From Acanthacorydalis orientalis (Eukaryota; Arthropoda; Insecta; Megaloptera; Corydalidae), in contig CM068313.1 in NCBI GenBank assembly GCA_034766995.1, positions 21,683,012 to 21,747,011 of the forward strand: a DNA stretch of 64,000 nt, read 5' to 3'. Below, in pieces: positions 1 through 46,237 of the stretch (its first letter is position 1; each line of letters begins with the position of its first letter). The notes beneath the pieces are model-generated. The model was not told the DNA's origin and searched no databases. It saw nothing but the letters and a program-made list of their open reading frames with translations. Made by a program: the position numbers and the translations under genes.

Positions 1-1265
1 AAGTATTTATGAATAATTACAATCGAAAATTGATGACATTTCTCTAAAAATGCAAAGATTTAAAAGTGAAAGATCAATTTTAAAATAAAATCGCTAAACT
101 AATTATACGATTTTTTTTAATTAATCTGTATTTTAACAAAGTTAAAATACGTTAGTTTAACGTACAAAAAATGTGTACTTTTTATGAATTTTGAAAACAT
201 AATATTTAATAATTTTTGGTGAAAAGATTTTTGGCGAAACTTTAACACTATTCTTTGAGGAGATGATATATTAAGCTGAAACAGATTTTAGTTGGTTGTT
301 TGGTTTCAAGATACATCTATTTTCAATTATGTTTTGGAAGTTTGGTGTTTACAAATAATAATCACACTAAATATCGATGAATGAGAGTAATACAGTTAAA
401 CTTCGTAAGTCGACTAATGTGAATAATTCGTCAAAACGAGCACTTAATTATTTGTATTGCTTTATTTTGAAAATTAGAGGCATGCCTTTCTATTAATAGT
501 CACTTTCTTTTTCCGTTTACTCGCAAGCTATTGCTTTTTCACCTCTCTCTCTCTATCTCTGTACTTATTAAATACCACGACTATGCTCATCTTCTAGCCA
601 CAGTAAGATAGCAATTTCGATATACACACTATCAACCGAAAAATAACGGAGAAATATCTACGAATCTTGTTTGTTAAATTAAAAATCCTGTACATTATAA
701 TCATTATTAAAAAAATATCATAATCGACCTGATTATATTTTATATTCTTATTTTGTTAATAAACCTTTTAATTTTTATATCAATAAATTTTATAGTGACA
801 AACAGAATAACTAGATTTTTCAATCATTTGTCTAAAACAATTGTTTTATTTCGTATAATTATTTTTTTACTTTTCAAAAAATATCTGTTTGGAAGGATAT
901 TTACTATAAAGTCTTCTCATATATTCCATTTTTTTATACTTATTCAAAAATGTACTGTTTACATATTTTATGTTATTGTTAAATTCAATTGAAACTTGAG
1001 AAGGTTTAACGCTCAATAATAAGTGTAGTACTTAAGAATATAAAGTTTATTTAACACATTCGATTATAATGGTTTTTATAAAAAATGACAATTCAAATAA
1101 ACCACCTATATTATTTCTAAATGAATTTATTTTAATGGTATTCTCTATTAAAATGTAATAACTTTTCAAAAAATAAGAACTAAATGTTATTTTTTTAATA
1201 TTTTACTAAATTTTTTAAAAAAATTATTTTAATACAAAATAAAACAATTTATTTAAATATGCGTA

Positions 1266-1320
<55 letters not shown>

Positions 1321-1349
1321 CATATATATAAACACATATAAATACATAC

Positions 1350-1394
<45 letters not shown>
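1266..1394. repeat. compound (TA)n array
   Basis: TA runs broken by TACATA and AAACACATA units. Confidence 0.9.
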
Positions 1395-1396
<2 letters not shown>

Positions 1397-1591
1397 CTGA
1401 TTCAACTTAGGCTTGCACACAAAAATATTAAAAAAAACATGTTATCCCCCATTTATTATTTTAGTTAAATTGTATATTATTATTATATAGTATTGAATTG
1501 AACTAAAATATTAAGTAATAAATAACATAACTTTTTTAACCCCTGTGCCTCTTTTAAGACATGTGGAAGCCTAAATTGAATCATTTTATGT

Positions 1592-1635
<44 letters not shown>

Positions 1636-1673
1636 AGAGAGAGAGATACATATATATTCATACACCCACACAA

Positions 1674-1719
<46 letters not shown>

Positions 1720-1952
1720 GAATAATTATATTGATATTTCCACTACTCAATTTATAAATAATACTATTTTATATACTTATAATATTAAAAAAATAATTCT
1801 TCTTAAAATTTTAATACAAAATCATTATGTTTATATGTTCAATAGAGTAATTGATTGTCTTGTCAGAAACGCCCAGTAGATACAGTAAATACGTATCGAT
1901 TGACAATAACCGTATAAAAACGAGTGTGTTCATTTTATTTTGTTAATATTTT

Positions 1953-1996
<44 letters not shown>

Positions 1997-2262
1997 CTAT
2001 TAATCATTGTCTATTATTAAGAAACAAAACAATCCCAATAAATAAACTGTTAAAAATATTTCCTTTCCATATGCTTCATTTATAAATTAGTCCATCGTGG
2101 AATCTTATTTTTTTTTTGAAAAATCAACTTATTCGAATGTATTTCACTAATTATCTGTACGAATGACATTTTAAATTATTCATTACTGTTTTTATTGGTC
2201 TGTGTCTTTCATAATAAAGGTTTATTTTTTAATGTTAACTTATTTAAAACCTTAAAATTAAC

Positions 2263-2273
2263 ACACACACACG

Positions 2274-2364
<91 letters not shown>
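2263..2364. repeat. (AC)n(TA)n array
   Basis: Short AC tract, then two TA runs separated by TACATA. Another TA array follows at 2501-2567. Confidence 0.9.
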
Positions 2365-2366
<2 letters not shown>

Positions 2367-2495
2367 GAATAATAAATAATCAGAATCAGAAAATACATAA
2401 GTATATAAAAAATCGAAGTAATGGACCATTCGAGTTAAAAATATGAGAGACACATATCCAGCAGTAGAGACCATCATACATTGAAATTTATAAAC

Positions 2496-2572
<77 letters not shown>

Positions 2573-3068
2573 AGTCAACGCTCTGAGGAGGATATCATTA
2601 TTAATGAAATGAATATTAACATATCAAAATGGGCAATAATTATAGAATACTTTCACCAAAAAAGTAGCACTTGGTGTGTTCGTTCGTTTATGAAAAACAA
2701 AATTGATATATTATTTAAGATTATGAGTTACTATGCCATCAAATTTTGTTACAGATTAATTGAAAATTCGTTATTAATAATAATTAGATAAATCTTTATC
2801 AAAAGATTCCAAAAATATTTAAATAAGATAATTATTAACTTTTGAAAAATTCTTTTTAAAAAAAGAAATATTTTTTATGAATTATTATTGTAAATAAATT
2901 GAATATAAACATGAATATAAATTATAAACTTTTTTTTTACATTTTTCATTCAGAGATATTTCAAGTTTGGTATTATTATAAATGTATAGTCGAATAAAAA
3001 GAAAGATTCCAGTAATTAAAGAAATTATGAAAATGTTAGTAAAAATGTGTTGTACATGTGTGTATATT

Positions 3069-3069
<1 letters not shown>

Positions 3070-3133
<64 letters not shown>

Positions 3134-3140
3134 GTATGTA
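3070..3140. repeat. (TA)n with TGTA units, just upstream of GST exon
   Basis: A TA run and four TGTA units ending about 45 bp before the acceptor of the first GST coding exon. Confidence 0.9.
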
Positions 3141-3237
3141 TAATTTGTAATATATTCATTTAACTAATAGTATTGTTTATATTATAGAACGGTCTTGATC
3201 GATTGTAGGACGCAGAGTGAGAAACAAAAAGACAGTA

Positions 3238-3373
3238 ATGGCACCATCGTATAAACTGATCTACTTCAACGCTCGTGGCCGTGCGGAGCACATCCGCTTC
3301 CTTTTCGCATATACAGGGATCGATTACGAAGATGAACGTATTTCGCCTGAAAAGTGGGCCGAACTAAAATCTA
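3238..3373 (+). CDS. GstS1: GST coding exon 1
   Basis: Encodes residues 1-45 plus one base: beta1-alpha1-beta2 with catalytic Tyr9. The donor is GTAAGT at 3374. The exon is clearly more GC-rich than its surroundings. Confidence 0.93.
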
Positions 3374-3858
3374 GTAAGTAATTAATGTTTGTCTTTGTGT
3401 TACTTCATTGCTCATGAATTACTTTGATTAATTAGATGTATTGTTAGCGTTTTTAATGATCTTCCCTGAAGGGTGTGTAATCTGAGCTGTTCGTTATTTT
3501 CAAAATATTTTTACAAAATACGTGTAAGACTATATTATATTCATTTAAATCAAATTGCAAACAAGATAGAAATTAACATTTTATAAAACTTTATTTCATT
3601 AAATAAAAATGTAATTAATTGAAGTTAAAATTTTTATTTTATTTTGATCATTTTTTGATCACACATAAGATATATATATATATATATATACTAAAAAGCA
3701 TTTGATTAAATAAATTCAGGAATTGTTGGGTGATGTAAAATCAAGTTCAAATATAAATTCAATGTCAACACTATTTTAAACTTATTACTTCAGAAAACGA
3801 TATCATCGTTTAATGAATAACAATCTCTAAAGTAAATTAACATAACTGAACTAACATC

Positions 3859-3911
<53 letters not shown>

Positions 3912-4511
3912 CGCATGTGTGTATGTTTGTAATAGGTTTTTTTATATTTCGGATTTTTGTTAAATAATACAAATAAATTTTATTTTCATTTCAAATCACA
4001 ATGAAATTATTTTATCATATATTCATCTATTTTATTTTACACCGCTTATATATTATAATAAAATTTCAAATATATCTATTTTCAAGAAGTATATCGGCTA
4101 ACATAATAAAGCTTCGAAAAAAAGATTTCCAATTGTCCTAAATTCTACGCATCATTTTTTTCTGGAAAATGCATTACTATGAAAAATGTAAAAGTTTAAC
4201 TTACTCTAAATCCAGAATACATGTTCAATATTGATGATTTGCTTTTTATAATCTATTTGAACTCGTGATAATTTTATCTAGCAAACGAAGAAATGTTTAT
4301 TTAAATCTCTCAGAGTTTGATTTAAATCCCGTCTGAGATAAATAATTCAAATAGTTTTCTCCATCTTTTTTATCTCATTCGTCCGAATTCACAATACTGT
4401 CAAGCTTGAAATATCTGTTTAATATGAAACGTGCAACCTTTCCTTGTATATTTTCGGTATCATTGATTTTATCTCAGAATTTTTGATTTTAAAATTTATT
4501 TAAATTCAAGC

Positions 4512-4573
<62 letters not shown>

Positions 4574-5115
4574 CTATCATACTGAATCTTATTAATTATA
4601 TTTTATTTTCAATAATTATAAATATAATTGCATATCGTTTCTTATAAAAAAAAAGCAAATGATGAAACATCTGAGTATTTTAGCTTTTGGGCGTATATTT
4701 ACTTTAAAAGATTTCAGAAACATAGAACTGTTAAAAAATAGATATCAGAAAAAAATACTTCAAGTAATCATTACTCATTAAATTATCTAATTTAATACAT
4801 TTTCATACATTCATCGAAATTATGAAATTATTGATGTGAGAATACAATATATTTATATATTCCTGCTCATAAATAAATAAACTGTATTTGTTTTGACATT
4901 TATTTGAAATTTAGCACTAAGCTGATATTAAAATAAATTGTAGCAAGATACAAGAAAACGTTCAATAAATACATAACGTAGGTGTTGAATAGAGACCAAA
5001 TATTATACATGACACTGTATTGTTGAATAGAAAAGGCTGCTGACGTGAACGCATAACATTTAAAATAGGAACTGCTATATAAAAAGCGTATGTAAATACT
5101 CGCGTATGTGTGGGT

Positions 5116-5186
<71 letters not shown>

Positions 5187-7286
5187 TCAAAATCAATAAA
5201 ATAAAAGTACTCATAATAAAATTTTCACTTCAAAAAGTAAGGAAAAATATTTTTGAGTATTTTATATTTTAAAAAGAATTTATTAAGTCAGATGTACGTT
5301 AATTTCGCTTTGCTCGTTTTATCCACTTATCGGTCATTAAACATATCAACAGTGTGTATTTGCTTTCATTAACAAATATTTAATTTGTAAACAATACAAG
5401 CGTTATAGTATGCTTTAATTTTAGATAAGAAAATGGAAACTTTTAATGCAATAATAATATTATTTAATATATATAATACGGTTATGTGATTTTAAATTAT
5501 CTATGTTCATTAAAAAAAAGTGATATAATTTTTATTATACGTAAATATTTATGTATTTATTTACTATCAGTTAAAAAAAATGTAGTGTATATATACGATG
5601 AGAAATAAATTTATATTTCTTATACTCGTATATGGAATTTGATAAAATATAAATGTTTTTTCGTGTCCATAAATTTATTTACCTATTTAAATTTTGATCT
5701 CTGTCATTTGCAAACAGAATTTAGTTACATTTTTTTTTAAAAAAATGTGATTTTTATTTTATATTTCTATGTTTTAAACATCTACACTCACATTATCATT
5801 AAATCAGTCAGTTCATGTTTTATTTAATTTTATTCCTATAAAATCTGGCTTTTTTATAAAATGTAATTTTATATACAATTATTTTAATACCTCATATCTT
5901 TTTCAAGTACATTAATTATATTTATGTTGTATTCATTATTTATAGCTACACCTTTAATTGTATTAGTATCTTTCTTATCGTTTATTTCAGTCAATTAAAT
6001 GTTTATTGCTCAATTTATCATGTTTTAAAAGAGTTGTTTTATGGTTTTTCAGATAGTTATATTAATTGTTAATAGAAAAAAACCACACCTATATAAACTC
6101 AAATAGTAATTTAAATTTAAGTATTAAGCTACATGAAGATAGTCTAAGTGTCGAAAATGGTCGTACTGAATCATAAAAATAGTAACCCAACAACGAACAA
6201 TCGAAAAATAATATAAAAAAATATGTGTGCTAGTTCACAGAATCCGCACGTTCGAAGTGAAACTTCTTTTGTTTGGTAGCATTATGAGTTAAATTTATCA
6301 GGTTTATTTTTTTTTCACAATTGAAAGATGCATAAAGGATGTATCGATAAAAGGTGTATTTGAATTAATTTACAAGAAAGAAATTCTATATTATCAAAGT
6401 ATGTTTTGTGAATTCGATCTACATATTTTCGTTATTAATACTTTGTACGTCATTGTACTAGAGGCTGCTCGTTGTGCTGCTTGTAACAGTCCACTCGCCC
6501 CTTCGCACATGCCCCGTTTTCCCTTCCTCGTTATACGTCATTTTCATTGCACATTTGTCACGAACGAAATTGCAGATCGTGACGTACAACGATTTAAGAA
6601 GTTTCACTTCATTAAAATGTTTTGATTTTTTTATTCTATTAATATCGTAACATCTACTTTTTATTTTATTCGATAATTATACAATAATAAATAGAATTCT
6701 AAAGACACTAATAATCAATCATTCTATTTGCGAATACTCATAATCTATACTGATTTAAATAGTGTAATATCCTCTAAGGAAGTCACGAGGATACCATATG
6801 TCAATTATAAACCATACGTGCAACGCCTGAAAGATTTTGTGGCACATAAATGATCAATCTCGAAATCCAAACTCAATATATGATCAGTTACAAACTAAAC
6901 CAGCATATAAATATGCTATTAAAGATATTGATGCAATCGTTAACTATTATTATCTTCGTAATCGAATCTAGAATACATTAGCTTAAATTTTTAATATACC
7001 GAAAGCTATATTTCGACATGCAATATGTTATGAATCTATATAAACCTATTATCTAAAATTATTTTTGCAAAAAACACTACAGAACCGATTTACATATATA
7101 AATGTTATCAATAATAATGATATATATTTATATACCGACTTGTTTTTTAGTTTTAATTCGATAAAACGATTTATGTAGCATATGTAAGAATAATCCGGGT
7201 CGTACACTGAAACTATACCGATCATTTTTTTATTTCAAACGTTTAGATAAATGAACAGTCTTAAATTTCTTCGATTCTCTGTAAAT

Positions 7287-7328
<42 letters not shown>

Positions 7329-9355
7329 ATATAATATAGTAAATTTAAATTTGTTTAGAAACACCTTTCGGCACATTACCTGTTCTTGAAATTGATGGAC
7401 AGCCAATGGCTCAAAGTTATGCAATCGCACGTTATCTCGCTCGATTGAATGGGCTCGCTGGGAATGACGAGTGGGAAGGATTACAATGTGATAGCCTAAT
7501 TGATGCTTTGGAAGATTTAAAAAGAGGTAATGTATACATACCTATAAATAAAGTACAATTTTTCACTAAAGAAACTTCGGCGAGACCCGTAAAAGTGAAT
7601 GTACAGAAACTTAAATGAGATTTATAATTTAATATTGTAGAAAACTCAGAAACGTTCGATAAAAAGTTACCTAACTCGCCTTCAGCTTTGAACGATATGA
7701 AATATTCACGCTGATACTACGATTAATTCTAACTCGGTTGTCTCTACAACCAACAAGCTGTGACTAACAAGTACACATTATTTTTTGTGACAGCTTATAT
7801 AATCACATCGATTTTTCAGTAATATGTATGAAACATTTTTCATGCTATGTAGACAATTTGTTATTAAATTATGATCAATAGTTATGTCATTCTGTATTAC
7901 TAAAATATAATGTCTATATTTAAATCTGATCAATAATCTAATATCTTAGTTTAAATTGATGAAAAGTGACGTTTTACCTGGAAGTAAAATAACGAAATTA
8001 ATTTCAAGTAAATCAATACATGTTTACCATTTCTCAGATTTGTTTACCTGGATTAAAACTACTCGAGATATGTCAACCGTCTTTTGATTCCCCGACGTTA
8101 TTTCAATTGACAGAATATTGTAAATATGTTTACAATATCATGTATTCTCTTAAGCCGTATAAACGTTTAAGTTATCGAAATACGAATGTATATTTCGTTT
8201 TAATAATATAAAAATTTTGTTTCATGAATTATATTCAGTATTTTATATTTATTATCATTTTTATATGAAAAATAATTTCAAACTGAACGTTGAAAATTAA
8301 TAAATGCTCTCTTCTTTCTTACATATGATTGCAGCCGCATTTATATAATATTTTTTCTATTTAAATGTGACACTTTTATGTCTTTCAAATATATTTAATA
8401 TCACAAATCATAAAATATTATTTTTAATCTTACGTTTTTTTGATTTTTTTGATTTTATATAGATATAGCGAATAAACAAAATATCGATAAAAATCACAAA
8501 AAATATGTAGTCTATATGAACGAAATCCTTTTTTTAAAATATATAAAAATCAAATATAAAATAATTTGAGATGTATTCTTATATTTAATGGTATAAAAAA
8601 GTATTTAACGGAAATTAATTTCTACTTATTTGTTATTATTACAGTATTGTGGCAATATAGAAACGAAAAAGATCCTATAAAAATGGAAGAAATGAAAGTC
8701 AAACTTATGAGAGAAACAATTCCTTTTTATTTGGCAAAGTTCGAAAATATATTAGCTGACAATCCGAGCGGTTACTCAGTAGGTGAAAACGTAAGTATTT
8801 ATAGTTTCTAACAACTCATTTATTAAATAATGAAAAAAGTATAAGTTATTGATCTTTTGAACTCTTTAAGAAAATACACTATTTTCTGAAATGCGGTTCG
8901 ATATTTTAAAAATTAAATATATTTTGTCCATTTAAAGTGACAGAATTTTTTTACAAATGTTATTGTTATTATTTAATATTCGTTTAAATTAATAATTAGA
9001 TTATTTTAAGAAATCAATAAACTCCACTGGATTGATAATAATTGAGTTGTATAATAATTATTATTTTTTTTGGAACCCGTGACTATTTTTGTTTTCGAAT
9101 ACATTTTACAAAAAATTAAAATATTTCAATAGCATACGCTATAAAAATGAATTTAAACATCATTTTTAATGTTTTATTTTTTTACAGTTAACGTGGACTG
9201 ATTTTGTATTCGCCGTATCATTGGAAACCTTCGAGCTAATATTTGGCAAGAATTCACTGGATACATATCCTGCATTAAAAGCTTTAAAAAATAAAATTTA
9301 CAATATTCCCGAAATTGCCGATTGGGTAGCTAAGAGACCTGTAACAGAATCATAA
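3238..9355 (+). CDS. GstS1: sigma-class glutathione S-transferase, 4 coding exons, 205 aa
   Basis: Cytosolic sigma-class GST, which conjugates glutathione to electrophiles such as lipid peroxidation products; some sigma members act as prostaglandin D synthases. Join 3238-3373, 7359-7526, 8645-8790, 9188-9355 (618 nt with stop, 205 aa, the usual family length of about 200-205). All junctions are GT-AG and the phases (1, 1, 0) close the frame. The N-terminal thioredoxin-like domain (about 1-78) has the catalytic Tyr9 in LIYFNARGRAE, the cis-Pro53 of TLPVLE, and the glutathione-binding Gln64-Ser65 in AQSYAIARYLA. The alpha-helical C-terminal domain covers about 85-205 and ends RPVTES. The start is the first ATG after the acceptor at 3187. 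The gene converges on the SLC22 gene. The class call is firm; the individual paralogue is inferred. Confidence 0.93.
3374..7358 (+). other. GST intron 1 (phase 1)
   Basis: About 4 kb, AT-rich. It holds (TA)n arrays near 3670, 3859-3905, 4515-4570 and 5117-5180, a (TC)n(TA)n tract at about 7286-7330, and a GC-richer patch at 6240-6625 described separately. No other gene is seen. Confidence 0.85.
6240..6625. repeat. possible non-autonomous element in GST intron 1
   Basis: An island less AT-rich than the intron around it. A 15-bp sequence (GAAGTGAAACTTCTT) near 6256 recurs inverted near 6597, about 340 bp apart. This fits a MITE with short inverted ends, but no clear target duplication was found. 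It could also be a conserved regulatory patch. Confidence 0.3.
7359..7526 (+). CDS. GstS1: GST coding exon 2
   Basis: Encodes residues 46-101. It carries cis-Pro53, the Gln64-Ser65 glutathione-binding pair and the domain linker. Acceptor TTTAG, donor GTAATG. Confidence 0.93.
7527..8644 (+). other. GST intron 2 (phase 1)
   Basis: About 1.1 kb of AT-rich sequence with no long microsatellite and no other gene that I can support. Confidence 0.85.
8645..8790 (+). CDS. GstS1: GST coding exon 3
   Basis: Encodes residues 102-150, the helical domain with KVKLMRETIPFYLAKFE. Acceptor TTACAG, donor GTAAGT, phase 0 at the end. Confidence 0.93.
9188..9355 (+). CDS. GstS1: GST coding exon 4
   Basis: Encodes residues 151-205 and the TAA stop. 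Starts LTWTDF, the conserved N-capping region of sigma GSTs. The acceptor is TTTACAG. Confidence 0.92.
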   Translation, partial: LTWTDFVFAVSLETFELIFGKNSLDTYPALKALKNKIYNIPEIADWVAKRPVTES

Positions 9356-10099
9356 TTTTAATATGATTACAGGTCAAATTTAATAGTCTTTCGAAATTAT
9401 TTACTTATTTTCAGTGATAAATGAATCTAGTCGTTGAAAACAAATCCAGATTTTGTTTAAAACTAAACAGTAAGATCTTTTAAACATTAAACGTAACATT
9501 AATGTGTACTGTTAATATAATTACATCGATATTAATGAAAGAATATATTAACAGTAACTACTTACAATTTCTGTTAATATGCACTTTCTTAATATCACAA
9601 AAACTGTTCAATCAAAATAAAGATGTTCATATAAAAAATAGTAGGTCAAGTTGTCGCTAATAGACTGCCGATATATTTTGTTACATAGTATTTTATTTTG
9701 AGACGCAAAATTGAATAAGCACCAATAGAGAATAAACGTAGAAATGAAAAAATAGTAAGTGTATAGATATTAAATGTATACGATCATAGGAAATTTTAAT
9801 TATGGTAGCTAATAGTATGCCTAAAACTATAATTAGTGCCGTGAAGTGAAATTTAAAATAATTTGGTATGTAGATATTTGTAAAAAAAATATCTAAAAAG
9901 TTATTTGTATAGTATTGGATGAATTTATTTTTATAGTAGGTTATTTCATTTATCATATGTCTTTATATTAAATATAGTGTTTGTAGACTAGTATTTTTAT
10001 AGGTCAAACCACAAACTCCAATACAAATCAATATTTTAAGAAAATATGTTTTAAATAAACTTTATTTTTTATTATAATATTATATACATCCATATTAAC

Positions 10100-10140
<41 letters not shown>

Positions 10141-10537
10141 GAATATAGATATATATTTTAAATTAGTGTTGTTAATGTAAATTAATTATGAAAAAGTGTA
10201 CAAATAAAACTAAAAAAATCAATTACTATTTTATATCTTTTAATATAAATTACTCTTAACTTAGAAAAATATATCACTTTAGGAACAACAATAAATACAA
10301 TTCAATATATATACAATGTTTTAAATACACATACTGAGAAACAATAACAATTTTGTGAATTTTGCAGTATGCTTTGAGGACAATTCGTTAGAATTTTATA
10401 AATAATTTTCAAACAAATTAAATTTGTGTAATACTCAAATATTCGAATAATATCTTGTTGTCAATCAATAAATATATAATGTCAGCTAGGCAATCGAATA
10501 TATTTTGCCATTTTTTTTATTTAAATAGAAAATATAC

Positions 10538-10582
<45 letters not shown>

Positions 10583-11074
10583 TTAAAAATTCTCACCTAT
10601 AAGATCATACATAAAACACGACTCAATTATGATATTTAATAATTTAAAATATTCGTACTTTCAAAACTATTAGAAGACAACGGAAGTTTAAATAATAAAT
10701 AAATATCCAAAAAAAATATTGAACACAGTGTCTGACTAGTAAAAAAATCAATAATGAAATTTTATAATAAATACTCCACAATAAAAATGAAAGTGATATA
10801 ACGAAATTCAACACTGAGACAAACGAAAATCACAAACTGAATTCAAAACAACTGAACTTACCATATACTTTTCATTATTGTCTACAATATCGCCTTATTT
10901 CATACTATCTGCTCAATATTGACATAAGCAAGTTAAACAGCAACAAGCAATACTATCACTTTATGCTGAAAACTAAAAAAAGATACTACAAAACTAATAC
11001 TTCTATGTACATCACATTTGAAAGACTACACACTACTTATCAAAAAAAGTATTTGGTAATATCACAACAAAATG
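9356..11074. other. 3' regions of the convergent GST and SLC22 genes
   Basis: No gene here. The GST 3' UTR probably ends just after AATAAA at 9616. On the minus strand, AATAAA (read as TTTATT on plus) occurs near 10517 and 10061 and could end the SLC22 transcript. (TA)n tracts lie at about 10104-10136 and 10540-10577. Confidence 0.6.
9616..9621 (+). terminator. polyadenylation signal AATAAA for GST
   Basis: Canonical AATAAA about 260 bp after the GST stop codon, in the sense orientation. Confidence 0.55.
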
Positions 11075-43492
<32,418 letters not shown>

Positions 43493-44290
43493 GAGGGCCA
43501 TTTACATGTGTTAAAAAAAGCAAGTTAAATACCGTTTTTTTGGAAAAAAACGATTTTATTTCTTAACATAGTTTCCATTGAGGGCTACATACTTGGTCCA
43601 GCGAGTCTGAAAAATACACATTAATGGCGGCGATGACATCCTCATTCGAAGAGAATGTCTTCCCATCGAGCCAAATTTTCAAGTTTGGGAAGAGAAAGAA
43701 GTCTTACGGGGCCAATTCCGGAGAATATGGTGGTGAGCAACCAATTCGAAGCATAATTCGTGCAACTGTGCCATTGCGACGGTCGATTTGTGGATCGACA
43801 CGTTGTCCTGGTGAAAGAACACTTTTTTATGCGCCAAACTTGGCCGTTTTTGTTTCAGCTCTTCTTTCAAACGGTCCAATAATGATGCATAATAAGCTTC
43901 TGTAATCGTTTTTCCCTTCGTTAAGTAGTCGATCGGGATGATTCCTTGGGAATCTCACAAAACAGTGGCTATCACCTTCCCAGTCGCAAAACAGTCTTCG
44001 CCTTCTTCGATACACTTGTATCGGTCGTCCACTGCTTTGACTACTGCTTCGACTCAGGTGTGTAGTGATGAATCCATGTTTCATCCACGGTGACGAATCG
44101 ACCCAAAAAGACCTGCCTTTTTTCCATTTTTACAGCAACTGCTACAATACTCGCTTCAAACATCTATAGAATGTGAATAAAGCGTCGCTTCTGGCTGAAA
44201 ATTCGCCTATTCTAGTTTGAAAAGTGACACTTGATAGCTATGATGTTACCAAATGAATGGTGGAGCCATCTCATAAAAATTTACCTAATT
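43493..44290 (-). pseudogene. mariner transposase pseudogene, 5'-truncated
   Basis: Minus-strand frames give, in order: VTVDETWIHHYTPESK (first catalytic Asp), IIPIDYLTKGKTITEAYY, KKVFFHQDN (second catalytic Asp), LHELCFELV and, at the C-terminus, [16 protein letters not shown], all DD34D-type mariner landmarks. Frameshifts and stops separate them, including a stop after ATVL. The HTH domain upstream of the first Asp is mostly gone. (TA)n arrays bound the element on both sides (43238-43492 and 44307-44354). Clear terminal inverted repeats were not found. Confidence 0.85.
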
Positions 44291-44303
44291 TATCAAACGA
44301 CAC

Positions 44304-44306
<3 letters not shown>

Positions 44307-44354
<48 letters not shown>
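44307..44354. repeat. (TA)n array at the right edge of the mariner relic
   Basis: A pure TA run starting where mariner-like sequence ends. Together with 43238-43492 it suggests insertion into, or expansion from, TA target sites. Confidence 0.9.
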
Positions 44355-44355
<1 letters not shown>

Positions 44356-44903
44356 CTAAATATATTTTATTTAGTATAAAATGTACCATATTTGACTTTT
44401 TTGTTTTGTATTTGTTTGGTATTATTTATTTAGATTAAAATTGAATTAAAAATACTCAATATTTTCTTTAAACACCTAAATTGTTTCAAAAATATTATTA
44501 CCAATCTAAAAAATAATTTATTAATCCGCATTTGTACTAAAGATTGCAATTCATTACAAAAAATTGTCATTTCAAACCCCTGAACAATTTGAATGTAAAA
44601 CCATGACGACTAATTTAATTAATTAATTTAATTTATATTAATTTTATGATCTACAACGAGTATAAAATATTTAAAACGTTCTGAATCTCAAGCGAACACA
44701 TTCTAAATATGAACAATACAAGAATAAAATAAACAATTTACAGAATTAAAGTATAAAGATATCCGAAAACAATATTTCATTGTAATTAGTTTCGTGTCAA
44801 TGTTGTGGAAATGCATTGATTCTTTCATGACAATACAAATTACAATGATATAAGTATATGACCTTTCTTCATTCTAATTAATGAGGAAATATAATTAGGT
44901 AAG

Positions 44904-44954
<51 letters not shown>

Positions 44955-45609
44955 ATATAATATATTTGTTATCATAACACATGCTTAATACAAACTAGAC
45001 AAGTTGATTAAAATACGTACAAACAAACAACACCCTCGTACAAATCTAGTCGAAAAATGTATATCAATAGGTATTGAAAAAATACAGAAAAGATTAATGT
45101 GATGTACTCATTTAAACAAAATAAAAATTTAAAAAAACAACAAAAAAAAATTATGAATTTTATTCATTTAATTTATCTTTCAACTAAAGTTAGAGCCCAA
45201 ATTTAATTTAAAAAATGTTAAGCAATACACTGACAATATTTTTAATTCAAAGCTTGCATCAAGATTTTATATTTATGGATTAAAATTGTATCATATATGA
45301 GTAATGTAAAATGTTTAAATACATTTATTATCAGTTAAGAAATTAGAATACCTTTATTAATTTGATACAATTAGTTTTAGTCGATGATTTTGTTCGATCA
45401 AACTACATATTATATTCTAACATCCTTATTTTACTAATTATTTTTTCAGTTCATTTCCTATCATTAAATTAAATATTCAAATAATACAACTCATATACAT
45501 TTCATTTTTAACTGAATAATTAAATTTGTATACACAAACGTACATATACATATTGTCATGTTCACTAAAACACACAACTATACATTCATACATACAAATA
45601 TACATACAA

Positions 45610-45659
<50 letters not shown>

Positions 45660-46084
45660 TTAATAATATTAAATCTATTAGCTATTTACAGTTTCAAATG
45701 TATAATACTTGCTTTCGATTTAATTAAATGAAATACAATAATAAGTTATTGTTAAATGTTTTCTCATAATTATTTTGAAGGTCAACGTACACATTTCGTT
45801 AGGTTAATAATTTACTCACCTTTCATCGGTCACAAGGTAATTAATTTAGATATTATCCAAAAACAATAGAAATTATTATTTCTCTCTGAAGTTGTATGCA
45901 AAACTATCATAAATATTTTTTTATAAATGTCTACGTGTAACGATTTTTTTCCAATATCAAGTATAATTCGTGACCACAGCAAACACAATGGATTTTAAAA
46001 TTAACCATTCTTTTATCCAGTATAGAAATAATCTTTTATCCATTATATTTTCTTATGTAGAGAAACCAACAAAATGTACACCAG

Positions 46085-46146
<62 letters not shown>

Positions 46147-46237
46147 TATAGAAAGAGAGAGAGAGAATATATATATATATATATATATATATACCCGTAT
46201 GTGTGTATTATATATATATATATATAATACACACATA
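46085..46237. repeat. compound (TA)n/(GA)n array with terminal palindrome
   Basis: TA runs split by GAAAGAGAGAGAGA near 46150, then a perfect palindrome at about 46199-46236: TATGTGTGTATTATATA and its inverted copy on either side of a TA core. Confidence 0.85.

Larger units (their letters stand above)
1..3187. other. 5' flank and probable 5' UTR intron of the GST gene
   Basis: No protein-coding gene is seen here. The stretch is AT-rich and carries (TA)n arrays near 1266-1394, 1591-1716, 1957-1992, 2263-2364, 2501-2567 and 3070-3140. A less AT-rich patch at about 480-602 ends in a GTAAGA donor-like site at 603. The GST coding exon is preceded by an AG acceptor ending at 3187, so a non-coding first exon near 480-602 is plausible. 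That is inference from splice signals only. Confidence 0.5.

Noticed and set aside
43624..43905. 93-codon plus-strand ORF
   Set aside because: Shadow of the mariner transposase read on the opposite strand.
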